A stretch of 14,050 bases of DNA. Origin: Bacilli bacterium (GTDB lineage Bacteria; Bacillota_I; Bacilli_A; Haloplasmatales; Haloplasmataceae). Shown here in pieces: positions 7,377 through 14,050 of the stretch. The number at the start of each line of letters is the position of its first letter. The stretch's first letter is position 1. The notes below the pieces were generated by a model. It worked only from the letters and a program-made list of their open reading frames with translations, was not told the DNA's origin and did not search any database. The DNA is taken from positions 1 through 14,050 of the forward strand of contig JAAZCR010000313.1 in the NCBI GenBank assembly GCA_012513195.1, read 5' to 3'. The translations under genes and the position numbers were made by a program.

Positions 7377-8690
7377 ATGGTTGATATCTTAACAGCACGG
7401 GACGAACGGATTAGACTAATTGAATCATTACTGAATAAAGATAAAGTAATAATCTGTTTAAGAGTAAATTACCCAGGTCAAGAAAAAGTAAATCAAGATA
7501 CGATAACAGTCGCAAAGATTATTCACGAAGAAATTAAAAAAAATTTTCAACTTACTAATTATCGCTATTTTGAAAGTCTTGAAGGACCAATCTATCTCTA
7601 TGAAGTGTCAAGTGATGACCCAATTATAGTGAAGAAACGAACAATTGCGATTGAAGATAACCATCCCTTAGGTAGACTCGTTGATCTTGATGTGTATTAT
7701 CAATCAGTTAAAAGTATTAGTCGTAAAGATTTAAATGTAAGTTCTCGGAAATGTTACTTATGTAATGAGGATGCATTTAAGTGTATCATTGCGCAAAAAC
7801 ATGACATTAACGAGGTAAAAAATTACTTTCGTGATAAAATTAATAGTTTTATAAATGTGCCATTGGACTTGATGGAACTAGCTAATCAAGCCATGTTGTA
7901 TGAAGTTAGTTTAGAACCTTCCTTTGGTAAGGTAACCCCATCAACTAGCGGAGCCCATCACGATATGGATTATCAACTGTTTCTTGATTCCATCTCTGTC
8001 TTAAGCAAATACATGTTAAAGTTTGCCCAATTAGGATATCAAAGTAAGCCTATTGTAGCGATGTATGAGGAATCAGTTGAACTTGGCAAAGCTTGTGAAA
8101 AGGCAATGTTTGTGAAAACAAAGGGAGTAAACACGCAAAAAGGATTAATCTTTGTGTTGGGGTTACTGGTAATGTGTAGCGCCAAAGTATTATTTGAAGG
8201 CTCTGATTTCCAAAAAATTTTTACTTATGTTGAAATATTGGGTAAAAAGAAGTTTTGCGAGTTAGATAAACTCAATGGGGATAACTTAACTAAAGGTGAA
8301 CAAGTCTACAAGCAATATAATATAGGTGGAGTAAGATATGAAGCTAGTTTAGGGTTCCCATTGATCCAAGAAGCGTTAAAGATTATCAATTTAAATGATA
8401 GAAAATCCTATCTTAAAACATTCCTTTTTCTTATGAGTAAGTGTGATGATACAACGATTATTAGTCGTAAAGGGATTGATACATTAAATGATGTTAAACA
8501 AGTAATGAATAGGTTATATAATAGTGACTTTAATATGGAAGAAATCGTAAGAGTTAGTGATGAATTTGTCCAAAAAGGTATTAATCCAGGTGGATCATGC
8601 GACTTACTCTGTGGCACATTCTTTTTAAAATTGGTAAAAAATTATATTGATAAAATAAAAAGTAAAGAAGGAGAGAAGCACGATGAATAG
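7377..8690 (+). CDS. citXG: CitX-CitG fusion: holo-lyase synthase and triphosphoribosyl-dephospho-CoA synthase
   Basis: Two enzymes in one 437-residue chain. The N-terminal CitX domain (about 1-165) attaches the phosphoribosyl-dephospho-CoA group to the serine of CitD. It has [13 protein letters not shown] at 7-19, [12 protein letters not shown] at 95-106, and RKCYLC at 124-129 followed by Cys136. The C-terminal CitG domain (about 166-437) makes the precursor 2'-(5''-triphosphoribosyl)-3'-dephospho-CoA from ATP and dephospho-CoA. It has EVSLEP at 176-181, [12 protein letters not shown] at 187-198, then [15 protein letters not shown] and [15 protein letters not shown] further on. The segment between the domains is continuous with no stop or frameshift, so this is a true fusion. 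It begins one base after citC, and its end overlaps glmS by 8 nt. Both partner activities are required by citrate and citramalate lyases; context favours the latter. Confidence 0.92.
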   Translation: MVDILTARDERIRLIESLLNKDKVIICLRVNYPGQEKVNQDTITVAKIIHEEIKKNFQLTNYRYFESLEGPIYLYEVSSDDPIIVKKRTIAIEDNHPLGRLVDLDVYYQSVKSISRKDLNVSSRKCYLCNEDAFKCIIAQKHDINEVKNYFRDKINSFINVPLDLMELANQAMLYEVSLEPSFGKVTPSTSGAHHDMDYQLFLDSISVLSKYMLKFAQLGYQSKPIVAMYEESVELGKACEKAMFVKTKGVNTQKGLIFVLGLLVMCSAKVLFEGSDFQKIFTYVEILGKKKFCELDKLNGDNLTKGEQVYKQYNIGGVRYEASLGFPLIQEALKIINLNDRKSYLKTFLFLMSKCDDTTIISRKGIDTLNDVKQVMNRLYNSDFNMEEIVRVSDEFVQKGINPGGSCDLLCGTFFLKLVKNYIDKIKSKEGEKHDE

Positions 8691-9102
8691 TAATGGGAAA
8701 ACAGTAGTGATTGGGGTAATTGGTGCCGATGTTCATGCCGTCGGAAACAAGATTATTGAACATGTTTTAACTAGTGAAGGTTTTAATGTGGTAAATGTTG
8801 GGGTTATGTCAAGACAAGAAGACTTCATAAATGCGGCGATTGAAACAAATGCGGATGCCATTTTAGTATCTTCACTATATGGCCATGCAGAGTTAGATTG
8901 TCAAGGGTTTAGAGAAAAATGTAACGAAGCAGGCTTGACCAACATTTTATTATACATTGGTGGAAATATTGTCGTTGGTAAACAAGATTTCGCTGAAGTT
9001 GAAGAACGTTTCAAGAAAATGGGCTTCAACCGCGTTTATGCACCAGGTGTCAGAATCGAAGAAGGTATTAAAGACTTGAAGAAGGATCTAGGATTAGTAT
9101 GA
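8683..9102 (+). CDS. glmS: Glutamate mutase (methylaspartate mutase) S subunit, B12-binding
   Basis: Small cobalamin-binding component of glutamate mutase (EC 5.4.99.1), which rearranges L-glutamate to (2S,3S)-3-methylaspartate. The 139-residue protein is a single flavodoxin-like B12 domain. The signature DxHxxG is present as DVHAVG at residues 16-21, His18 being the lower axial cobalt ligand, followed by VSSLYGH around 62-68 and the GGN loop near 89-91. The length matches the known subunit (about 137 residues). ATG 8683 has AAGGAG at 8668-8673 with a 9-nt spacer and lies inside the end of citXG (8-nt overlap, ATGAATAG). It ends in a TGA that overlaps the glmL start by 4 nt. This placement next to glmL and glmE is the classic glutamate-mutase gene order. 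Confidence 0.97.
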   Translation: MNSNGKTVVIGVIGADVHAVGNKIIEHVLTSEGFNVVNVGVMSRQEDFINAAIETNADAILVSSLYGHAELDCQGFREKCNEAGLTNILLYIGGNIVVGKQDFAEVEERFKKMGFNRVYAPGVRIEEGIKDLKKDLGLV

Positions 9103-10484
9103 TAGATGCTTACTTACTGATCGATTTTGGTAGCACTTATACCAAACTAACCTTAGTTGATGTAGTGAATGAAGCAATTATCGCAACTGCCAAAGCCATC
9201 ACAACTGTTGAAACCAACATCATGGATGGCTTTAATAAAGCATATGAAAATTTATGCGCTAAATTTGATACTAAAGAAGTTAGGATAATTAAGAAACTCG
9301 CTTGCTCCTCTGCAGCTGGTGGATTAAAGATGATTACGATAGGGCTTGTACCCGAGTTAACTGTTGAAGCTAGTAAAAGAGCCGCATTAGGTGCTGGAGC
9401 GCGAGTTCTTAAAACATACAGTTTCGAGTTAACCAATGCCGAAATTCAAGAAATCTTAAACGCGAAAGTCGATATCATCCTTCTTTCTGGTGGCACCGAT
9501 GGTGGCAATTCTAAAACAATTCTTCATAATGCCCGCAAAATTGCGGAGCATATTAAGCACATTCCAATTATCGTCGCAGGAAATAAGTGTTGTTACGATG
9601 AAATTAAGGAAATCTTTGATGAAGCATCGGTAAACTACGTTTTTACAGAAAATGTCATGCCAAGATTAAATGTCTTAAATGTTGTACCAGTAAGAGAAAA
9701 GATTCGCGAAATTTTCATGAAAAACATCATTAAATCCAAAGGTATGGATGAAGCCAATAACTATATTGACGGCATTCTCATGCCTACTCCTGCAGCTTTA
9801 CTCAAAGCTGGTGAAATCTTAAGTCAAGGTACATCTAAACAAAATGGGATAGGGGACTTGATTATAGTTGATATTGGGGGAGCAACTACTGATGTTCATT
9901 CTCTTGCGGATGGTCATCCTACTAAAGCAGGTATCAATTTAAAAGGACTACAAGAACCATTCGCTAAACGTACGGTTGAGGGCGATTTGGGTATGCGCTA
10001 TTCCGCCCTAGCTCTCTATGAAGCAAGTGGTGAAAAATTGATTAAAGAATATATCGATGTACCAGATATAGAAACAAGATGTGCTTATCTACATGACCAT
10101 ATCGATTATGTTCCTCAAGATGATACGGATGTAGCATTCGATGAAGCCCTAGCGAAGGTAGCTACCCGTCTCGCTTTAAATCGTCATGCTGGTTATTTAG
10201 AAATTGCCTATACACCATTAGGTGATATCTTTAATCAGTATGGAAAAGATTTGTTGGAAACTAAGTATTTGATAGGTACAGGAGGGGTTATTGTCCATAG
10301 TAAGCATCCTGAAGCAATCTTAAAAGAAGGGTTATATTCACCTAGTGAACCAACTATTTTAAAACCTAAAGACCCAATCATTAAGATAGATTACGAATAC
10401 ATTTTATCAGCGATGGGATTACTTGCGTTTGACTTACCTGATTGTGCTTTAAACATAATGAAGAGATATATTGTTGAGATTTAG
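9099..10484 (+). CDS. glmL: Glutamate mutase accessory ATPase-like protein MutL/GlmL
   Basis: A member of the MutL family that sits between the two subunit genes of glutamate mutase in clostridia; it is unrelated to the mismatch-repair MutL. It belongs to the actin/Hsp70-like ATPase superfamily. The chain has a phosphate-1 motif DFGSTYTK at residues 9-16, SGGTDGGN at 130-137, and a phosphate-2-like [11 protein letters not shown] at 258-268, with GTGGVIVHS near the C-terminus. The proposed role is as a chaperone or reactivating factor for the B12 enzyme; that part is inference from the family and its constant neighbourhood. The 461-residue length is normal. The start overlaps the glmS stop (ATGA), with AGGA at 9090-9093 as ribosome site, so translation is coupled. 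The stop overlaps the glmE Shine-Dalgarno sequence. Confidence 0.93.
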   Translation: MIDAYLLIDFGSTYTKLTLVDVVNEAIIATAKAITTVETNIMDGFNKAYENLCAKFDTKEVRIIKKLACSSAAGGLKMITIGLVPELTVEASKRAALGAGARVLKTYSFELTNAEIQEILNAKVDIILLSGGTDGGNSKTILHNARKIAEHIKHIPIIVAGNKCCYDEIKEIFDEASVNYVFTENVMPRLNVLNVVPVREKIREIFMKNIIKSKGMDEANNYIDGILMPTPAALLKAGEILSQGTSKQNGIGDLIIVDIGGATTDVHSLADGHPTKAGINLKGLQEPFAKRTVEGDLGMRYSALALYEASGEKLIKEYIDVPDIETRCAYLHDHIDYVPQDDTDVAFDEALAKVATRLALNRHAGYLEIAYTPLGDIFNQYGKDLLETKYLIGTGGVIVHSKHPEAILKEGLYSPSEPTILKPKDPIIKIDYEYILSAMGLLAFDLPDCALNIMKRYIVEI

Positions 10485-10496
10485 GAGGAAAAGAAA

Positions 10497-11963
10497 TTGG
10501 AGCTCACAAATAAAAAACTCTCGATGGATGAATTCCTTAAGATTCGGGAAGAAGTTTTAAAAACTTGGCCAACAGGTGAACAAGTTCGCGATTTAGAAGC
10601 TAACATTAGATATGCTCTTAGTGTTCCTAAAAACAAAAACTTCGCGTTGCGATTAAAAAAAGCAAAACATGATCAACAAGTATTAACACAACCACGAGCA
10701 GGCGTTGCGTTAGTTCAAGATTTAATCGACTTATTACGTTACTTAGCAGAAGAAGGCGAAGCTGACCTCTTACCAGTAACGATTGATTCATACACCAGAC
10801 AAAATCGATATGAAAACTGTGAATTAGGGATTGAAGAATCACGTCGTTTAGGTCGTTCTATGTTAAATGGGTTCCCTGTTGTAAACCATGGGGTGTACGC
10901 AGCTCGCTTAGTTCAAGAGAGTCTAGATTTGCCCGTTCAGGCTCGTCACGGTACGCCAGATGCGCGCTTAATGAGTGAGATAATTCATGCTGCTGGATGG
11001 ACTTCCAATGAGGGTGGCGGAATCTCCTATAATGTACCTTATTCAAAAGATGTGCCATTAGATAAGTCTATTAAAGACTGGCAATATTGTGACCGCTTAG
11101 CTGCAATCTATGAAGAAAATGGTATTCCCATTAATCGTGAACCCTTTGGTCCATTAACTGGAACACTAGTACCACCTTCAATGTCCAACGCGGTAGCGAT
11201 TATTGAAGCACTCCTAGCAGCGGAACAAGGAGTTAAACATATTACCGTTGGTTATGGTCAATGTGGCAATCAAATTCAGGATATTGCGGCTATTAAAGCC
11301 CTTGAACAACAAACCGAAGAGTATCTAAGTAAATTTGGCTATGATGATGTAATAGTAACAACTGTGTTCCATCAATGGATGGGTGGTTTCCCTAAAGACG
11401 AAGCGAAAGCTTATGGTGCAATTGCGAATGCGTCAGTAACAGCGGCATTAGCCAAAGTAACTAAAGTAATTGTTAAAACACCACATGAAGCGATTGGTAT
11501 TCCTACTAAAGAAGCCAATGCGAATGGGCTGAAATGTACCAAGATGGTGCTAAACCTCTTGGCTGACCAAAAAACTTATATGTCAAAGAAACTAAAGGAA
11601 CAAATGACCATTATCAAAGAAGAAACCGATTGCATCTTAAACAAAGTCTTTGAAGTAGGTAACGGCGACCTTGCCATCGGTGTTGTTGAATCCTTCAAAC
11701 GGGGTATCTTAGATATTCCCTTTGCGCCAAGTCGCTATAACGCGAATAAGATTTTACCAGCCCGTGATACATATGGTGCGGTCCGTTATCTTGAATTTGG
11801 TAATGTACCATTATCAGAAGAACTTAAAGCATACAATCGTTATATGTTAGAAAAACGTGGAATTATCGAAAAACGACCAGTTGATTTCCGTATGACCGTA
11901 GATGATATCTTTGCGATTAGTGAAGGTCGTTTAGTTGGTAGACCAAGTAATTTTCGGAAGTAG
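10497..11963 (+). CDS. glmE: Glutamate mutase (methylaspartate mutase) E subunit
   Basis: Catalytic TIM-barrel subunit of adenosylcobalamin-dependent glutamate mutase, pairing with GlmS. The 488 residues are close to the clostridial length of about 483. The arginine claw that holds the substrate is complete: Arg67, Arg101 and Arg150, each one residue beyond the Arg66/100/149 of Clostridium cochlearium. Glu172, Tyr178 and Tyr182 in the [14 protein letters not shown] segment match its Glu171, Tyr177 and Tyr181. The start is TTG: AGGAGG at 10483-10488 lies 8 nt before it, the protein start (MELTNKK) resembles the clostridial one, and the constant +1 offset supports it over the internal ATG at 10524. 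It lies 12 nt after glmL and 8 nt before mal. The sequence appears intact and fully conserved at the active site. Confidence 0.98.
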   Translation: MELTNKKLSMDEFLKIREEVLKTWPTGEQVRDLEANIRYALSVPKNKNFALRLKKAKHDQQVLTQPRAGVALVQDLIDLLRYLAEEGEADLLPVTIDSYTRQNRYENCELGIEESRRLGRSMLNGFPVVNHGVYAARLVQESLDLPVQARHGTPDARLMSEIIHAAGWTSNEGGGISYNVPYSKDVPLDKSIKDWQYCDRLAAIYEENGIPINREPFGPLTGTLVPPSMSNAVAIIEALLAAEQGVKHITVGYGQCGNQIQDIAAIKALEQQTEEYLSKFGYDDVIVTTVFHQWMGGFPKDEAKAYGAIANASVTAALAKVTKVIVKTPHEAIGIPTKEANANGLKCTKMVLNLLADQKTYMSKKLKEQMTIIKEETDCILNKVFEVGNGDLAIGVVESFKRGILDIPFAPSRYNANKILPARDTYGAVRYLEFGNVPLSEELKAYNRYMLEKRGIIEKRPVDFRMTVDDIFAISEGRLVGRPSNFRK

Positions 11964-11971
11964 GTGAGTGA

Positions 11972-13225
11972 ATGAAAATCGTTGATGTTTTATTAAGTGA
12001 GGGTAAATCAGGTTTCTATTTTGATGATCAGCGCGCAATTAAGAAAGGTGCTAAACAAGACTTATTCATTTATGAAGGTGAACCCGTTACAGATGGGTTC
12101 ACCGCCATAAGACAAGCTGGCGAAGCAATTAGCGTAATGTTGGTACTTGATAATGGGGATATCGCTGTAGGTGATTGTGCTGCTGTGCAATATTCTGGTG
12201 CTGGTGGCCGCGATCCCTTATTCCTTGCGAAGGATTTTATCCCAATTATCAGAGAATACATTAAGCCAGAACTTGTAAACCAAGAACTAATATCATTTAG
12301 AAAACTAGCAGAAAAGATTGATAAACTCCAAGTTAATGGTAAACCATTACATACTGCCATTCGTTATGGTGTCACACAAGCAATTTTACAAGCGGTGGCG
12401 AAAGCAAATCATTTAACGATGGCAGAAATCATCCAAAAAGAATATAACATTAATCATGAGATTACTCGCATACCGATTTTTGGTCAATGCGGGGATGAAC
12501 GTTATACTAATGTGGACAAGATGATTATCAAAGAAGTGGATGTTTTACCCCATGGTTTAATTAATAATATTGAAAAGAAACTCGGTTATAAAGGCGAATT
12601 GTTGTTAGATTACATTACCTGGTTAAGAGACCGAATTATCACAAAACGCATAAGAGAAGATTATCAACCAATATTACATCTCGATGTATATGGTACGATT
12701 GGAATTATCTTCGATAATGACACCCGCAAAATGGCTGATTACATTGAAACACTAGCTAATGCGGCTAGACCATTTAAACTTCGGATCGAAGGACCAATGG
12801 ATGTAGAAGATCGGGAGAAACAAATTGAAGCATTACGCCTTTTACGGGAAGAAATCGATAGTCGTTACATTCCAGTAGAAATTGTCGCTGATGAATGGTG
12901 TAATACGCTTGAAGATATAAAAGAGTTTGCGAACCGCAAAGCTGGTCATATGGTTCAAATTAAGACGCCAGATTTAGGTGGTATCAATAACATCGTTGAA
13001 GCGGTATTATACTGCAAAGAAAAAGGTATAGGTAGTTATGTAGGTGGTACATGCAACGAAACCAATATTTCAGCAGAGGTTACGACCAACATCGCTCTTG
13101 CTTGCGGTGCGGATCAAGTACTCGCTAAGCCAGGTATGGGATTTGATGAAGGTTACATGATTGTAAATAATGAAATGAACCGCGTTATTGAAATCGTGAA
13201 GTACCATAACAGTAAAAAGGAATGA
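11972..13225 (+). CDS. mal: Methylaspartate ammonia-lyase (3-methylaspartase)
   Basis: Removes ammonia from (2S,3S)-3-methylaspartate to give mesaconate (EC 4.3.1.2); an enolase-superfamily enzyme. The 417-residue chain has every expected catalytic position in clostridial numbering: His194 (LPHG), Lys331 (IKTPD) as base, and the magnesium ligands Asp238 (HLDVY), Glu273 (RIEGP) and Asp307 (VADEW). VGGTCNETNIS near residue 355 is also conserved in the family. The start ATG follows AGGTGAGTG, which overlaps the end of glmE. The gene ends in TGA at 13223-13225. It is directly downstream of glutamate mutase, as in Clostridium tetanomorphum. Mesaconase, needed for the next step, is not found between this gene and citD. 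Confidence 0.98.
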   Translation: MKIVDVLLSEGKSGFYFDDQRAIKKGAKQDLFIYEGEPVTDGFTAIRQAGEAISVMLVLDNGDIAVGDCAAVQYSGAGGRDPLFLAKDFIPIIREYIKPELVNQELISFRKLAEKIDKLQVNGKPLHTAIRYGVTQAILQAVAKANHLTMAEIIQKEYNINHEITRIPIFGQCGDERYTNVDKMIIKEVDVLPHGLINNIEKKLGYKGELLLDYITWLRDRIITKRIREDYQPILHLDVYGTIGIIFDNDTRKMADYIETLANAARPFKLRIEGPMDVEDREKQIEALRLLREEIDSRYIPVEIVADEWCNTLEDIKEFANRKAGHMVQIKTPDLGGINNIVEAVLYCKEKGIGSYVGGTCNETNISAEVTTNIALACGADQVLAKPGMGFDEGYMIVNNEMNRVIEIVKYHNSKKE

Positions 13226-13230
13226 TTGGC

Positions 13231-13500
13231 ATGCGCTTACTAAAACCAGCGAAAGCTGGCACATATGAATCAAACGACATCTATATTATGCTTTATCCGA
13301 TTGAAGAAGCGACTAAGATTGAAGTTGAAAGTATTGTTAGCGAATTATATGGTAAACGTATTAGAGAAGTTATTGAAACAGTATTAGATGAGTATAAACT
13401 TACTAATGTTTATGTTAAGGCTATTGATAAAGGGGCATTAGATTATGCGATTCGTGCACGCCTTGTTACAGCCATCAAAAGAGGGTTAGAACATGAATAG
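13231..13500 (+). CDS. citD: Citrate/citramalate lyase acyl carrier protein (gamma subunit)
   Basis: Small carrier protein that bears the phosphoribosyl-dephospho-CoA prosthetic group and shuttles the acetyl or citramalyl thioester between lyase subunits. It has the motif AGTYESND (compare AGTLESSD in citrate lyases). I choose ATG 13231 rather than the in-frame ATG at 13222. AAGGA at 13217-13221 is correctly spaced (9 nt) for 13231 but abuts 13222, and the shorter form puts the modified serine at Ser14, as in Klebsiella CitD. The resulting 89 residues are slightly shorter than many homologues. The gene lies 5 nt after mal and overlaps citE by 8 nt. The citX-citG fusion at the start of the operon provides its modification and citC its acetylation. 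Given mal immediately upstream, citramalate is the likely substrate. Confidence 0.92.
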   Translation: MRLLKPAKAGTYESNDIYIMLYPIEEATKIEVESIVSELYGKRIREVIETVLDEYKLTNVYVKAIDKGALDYAIRARLVTAIKRGLEHE

Positions 13501-14050
13501 AATCCGAAGAAGCATGTTGTTTATTCCAGGTAATAATCCAGGTATGGTTCAAAATGGTGATGTTTTTGATAGCGATGGAATAATCTTTGACTTAGAAGAT
13601 AGCGTCGCTTTAGAAGAAAAGGATGCTGCGCGGGAATTAGTGAAAAATGCCCTTGAAACTTTCCCTTTTAATGCAGAGATTATCGTTCGGATTAATCCCA
13701 TCGATTCTCCTTTCTTTGTGGATGATATTGTGGCATTAAAGAAATTACCCATAAGCATGATTCTCCTTTCAAAAGCAAGTGTTGAAGGAGTTAAAAATTT
13801 AGAAAAACACCTTGAAGGCACAAATATCAACATCATGGTCTTAATTGAAAGCGCCATGGGAGTTGAAAAGGTCTTTGATATCTTAAATACGAGCGAACGC
13901 TGTTTAGGTTTAATGTTAGGGGGAGAAGATTTGTGCGTCGATTTAAACTGTAAACGCACAAAAAGTGGACAAGAGTTACTCTATGCGCGGATGCGGGTGA
14001 TTAATGCGGCGAAAGCCCTCCAAAAATTCTGTATCGATACACCATTTACA
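13493..14050 (+). CDS. citE: Citrate/citramalate lyase beta subunit, N-terminal part (3' end outside window)
   Basis: Lyase subunit that cleaves the citryl- or citramalyl-carrier thioester; with citramalate the products are pyruvate and acetyl-carrier. The frame is open for 186 codons from ATG 13493 to the window end, so about 100 residues of a normal CitE of roughly 290 are missing. It has HpcH/HpaI-fold motifs: MLFIPGNNPGM at 8-18, FDLEDSV at 32-38, RINP at 66-69, IESAMG at 118-123 and GGEDL at 143-147. Glu119 and Asp146 are probable magnesium ligands by family comparison. GAGGG at 13481-13485 is 7 nt before the ATG, inside citD, and the genes overlap by ATGAATAG. The alpha subunit citF is expected next. 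Citrate versus citramalate specificity cannot be decided from this fragment alone. Confidence 0.95.
   Translation, partial: MNRIRRSMLFIPGNNPGMVQNGDVFDSDGIIFDLEDSVALEEKDAARELVKNALETFPFNAEIIVRINPIDSPFFVDDIVALKKLPISMILLSKASVEGVKNLEKHLEGTNINIMVLIESAMGVEKVFDILNTSERCLGLMLGGEDLCVDLNCKRTKSGQELLYARMRVINAAKALQKFCIDTPFT

Noticed and set aside
6341..8690. Reading the citC/citXG pair as evidence of citrate fermentation
   Set aside because: The same operon contains glutamate mutase and methylaspartate ammonia-lyase and shows no citrate uptake or oxaloacetate decarboxylase gene, so citramalate lyase explains the genes better.
9137..9436. A 99-residue minus-strand open frame inside glmL
   Set aside because: Antisense to the ATPase-motif region of glmL; no independent support.
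12070..12360. A 96-residue minus-strand open frame inside mal
   Set aside because: Antisense to a fully conserved gene, no ribosome site of note, and composition typical of antisense shadows.
13549..13959. A 136-residue open frame on the minus strand at the window end
   Set aside because: It lies entirely opposite citE, whose plus-strand frame carries clear family motifs and runs to the window end. The minus-strand protein is low-complexity, rich in Ser and Lys, and has no recognisable motif.
1..14050. CRISPR arrays, tRNA or rRNA genes, insertion sequences and attachment sites
   Set aside because: Reading both strands, I saw no regularly spaced repeats, no cloverleaf-like sequence, no transposase and no terminal inverted repeats. 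Intergenic space is limited to two stretches under 300 bp.

Overview
The window looks like an amino-acid fermentation island from a low-GC, Gram-positive-type bacterium (Bacillota or a Mycoplasmatota relative). The DNA is AT-rich, the Shine-Dalgarno sites are strong AGGAGG/AGGTG types, genes are packed with short gaps or overlaps, and both GTG and TTG starts occur. TGA is used as a genuine stop (citC, glmS, mal), so the code is standard rather than the mycoplasma code 4. The exact lineage cannot be fixed from this stretch.

Layout. (1) Positions 1-2987, plus strand: a histidine-utilisation operon entered near the 3' end of a probable hutU, followed by glutamate formimidoyltransferase, imidazolonepropionase (hutI) and formimidoyl-THF cyclodeaminase (fchA), closed by a rho-independent terminator. 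(2) Positions 3080-3601: a small membrane-anchored protein of unknown function, then about 225 bp with no supported gene. (3) Positions 3881-6144, minus strand: an L-cysteine desulfidase (cyuA family) and an L-asparaginase, sharing a terminator hairpin with the unknown gene. (4) Positions 6145-6340: a divergent control region with a promoter on each strand and a near-consensus CcpA (cre) site between them. (5) Positions 6341-14050, plus strand: a tightly coupled operon citC, citX-citG fusion, glmS, glmL, glmE, mal, citD, citE, running off the window end.

How the genes fit together. The hut genes turn urocanate into glutamate and move the formimino carbon onto tetrahydrofolate. Glutamate mutase (glmS+glmE, coenzyme B12-dependent, with the accessory glmL) makes 3-methylaspartate, and methylaspartate ammonia-lyase makes mesaconate. 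After hydration to citramalate by a mesaconase not seen here, a citrate-lyase-like enzyme (citD, citE, and presumably citF just beyond the window) would cleave it to acetate and pyruvate. citC and citXG supply the lyase's acetylated prosthetic group. The window therefore encodes most of the methylaspartate route of histidine/glutamate fermentation. The cit genes here most likely serve citramalate lyase rather than citrate lyase. Catalytic residues of mal, glmE, hutI and citD fall at or within one residue of published positions, which supports both the functions and the chosen starts. I see no wholly new system. The less ordinary points are the unidentified membrane protein, the citXG fusion at the head of a glutamate-mutase operon, and the shared divergent control region.
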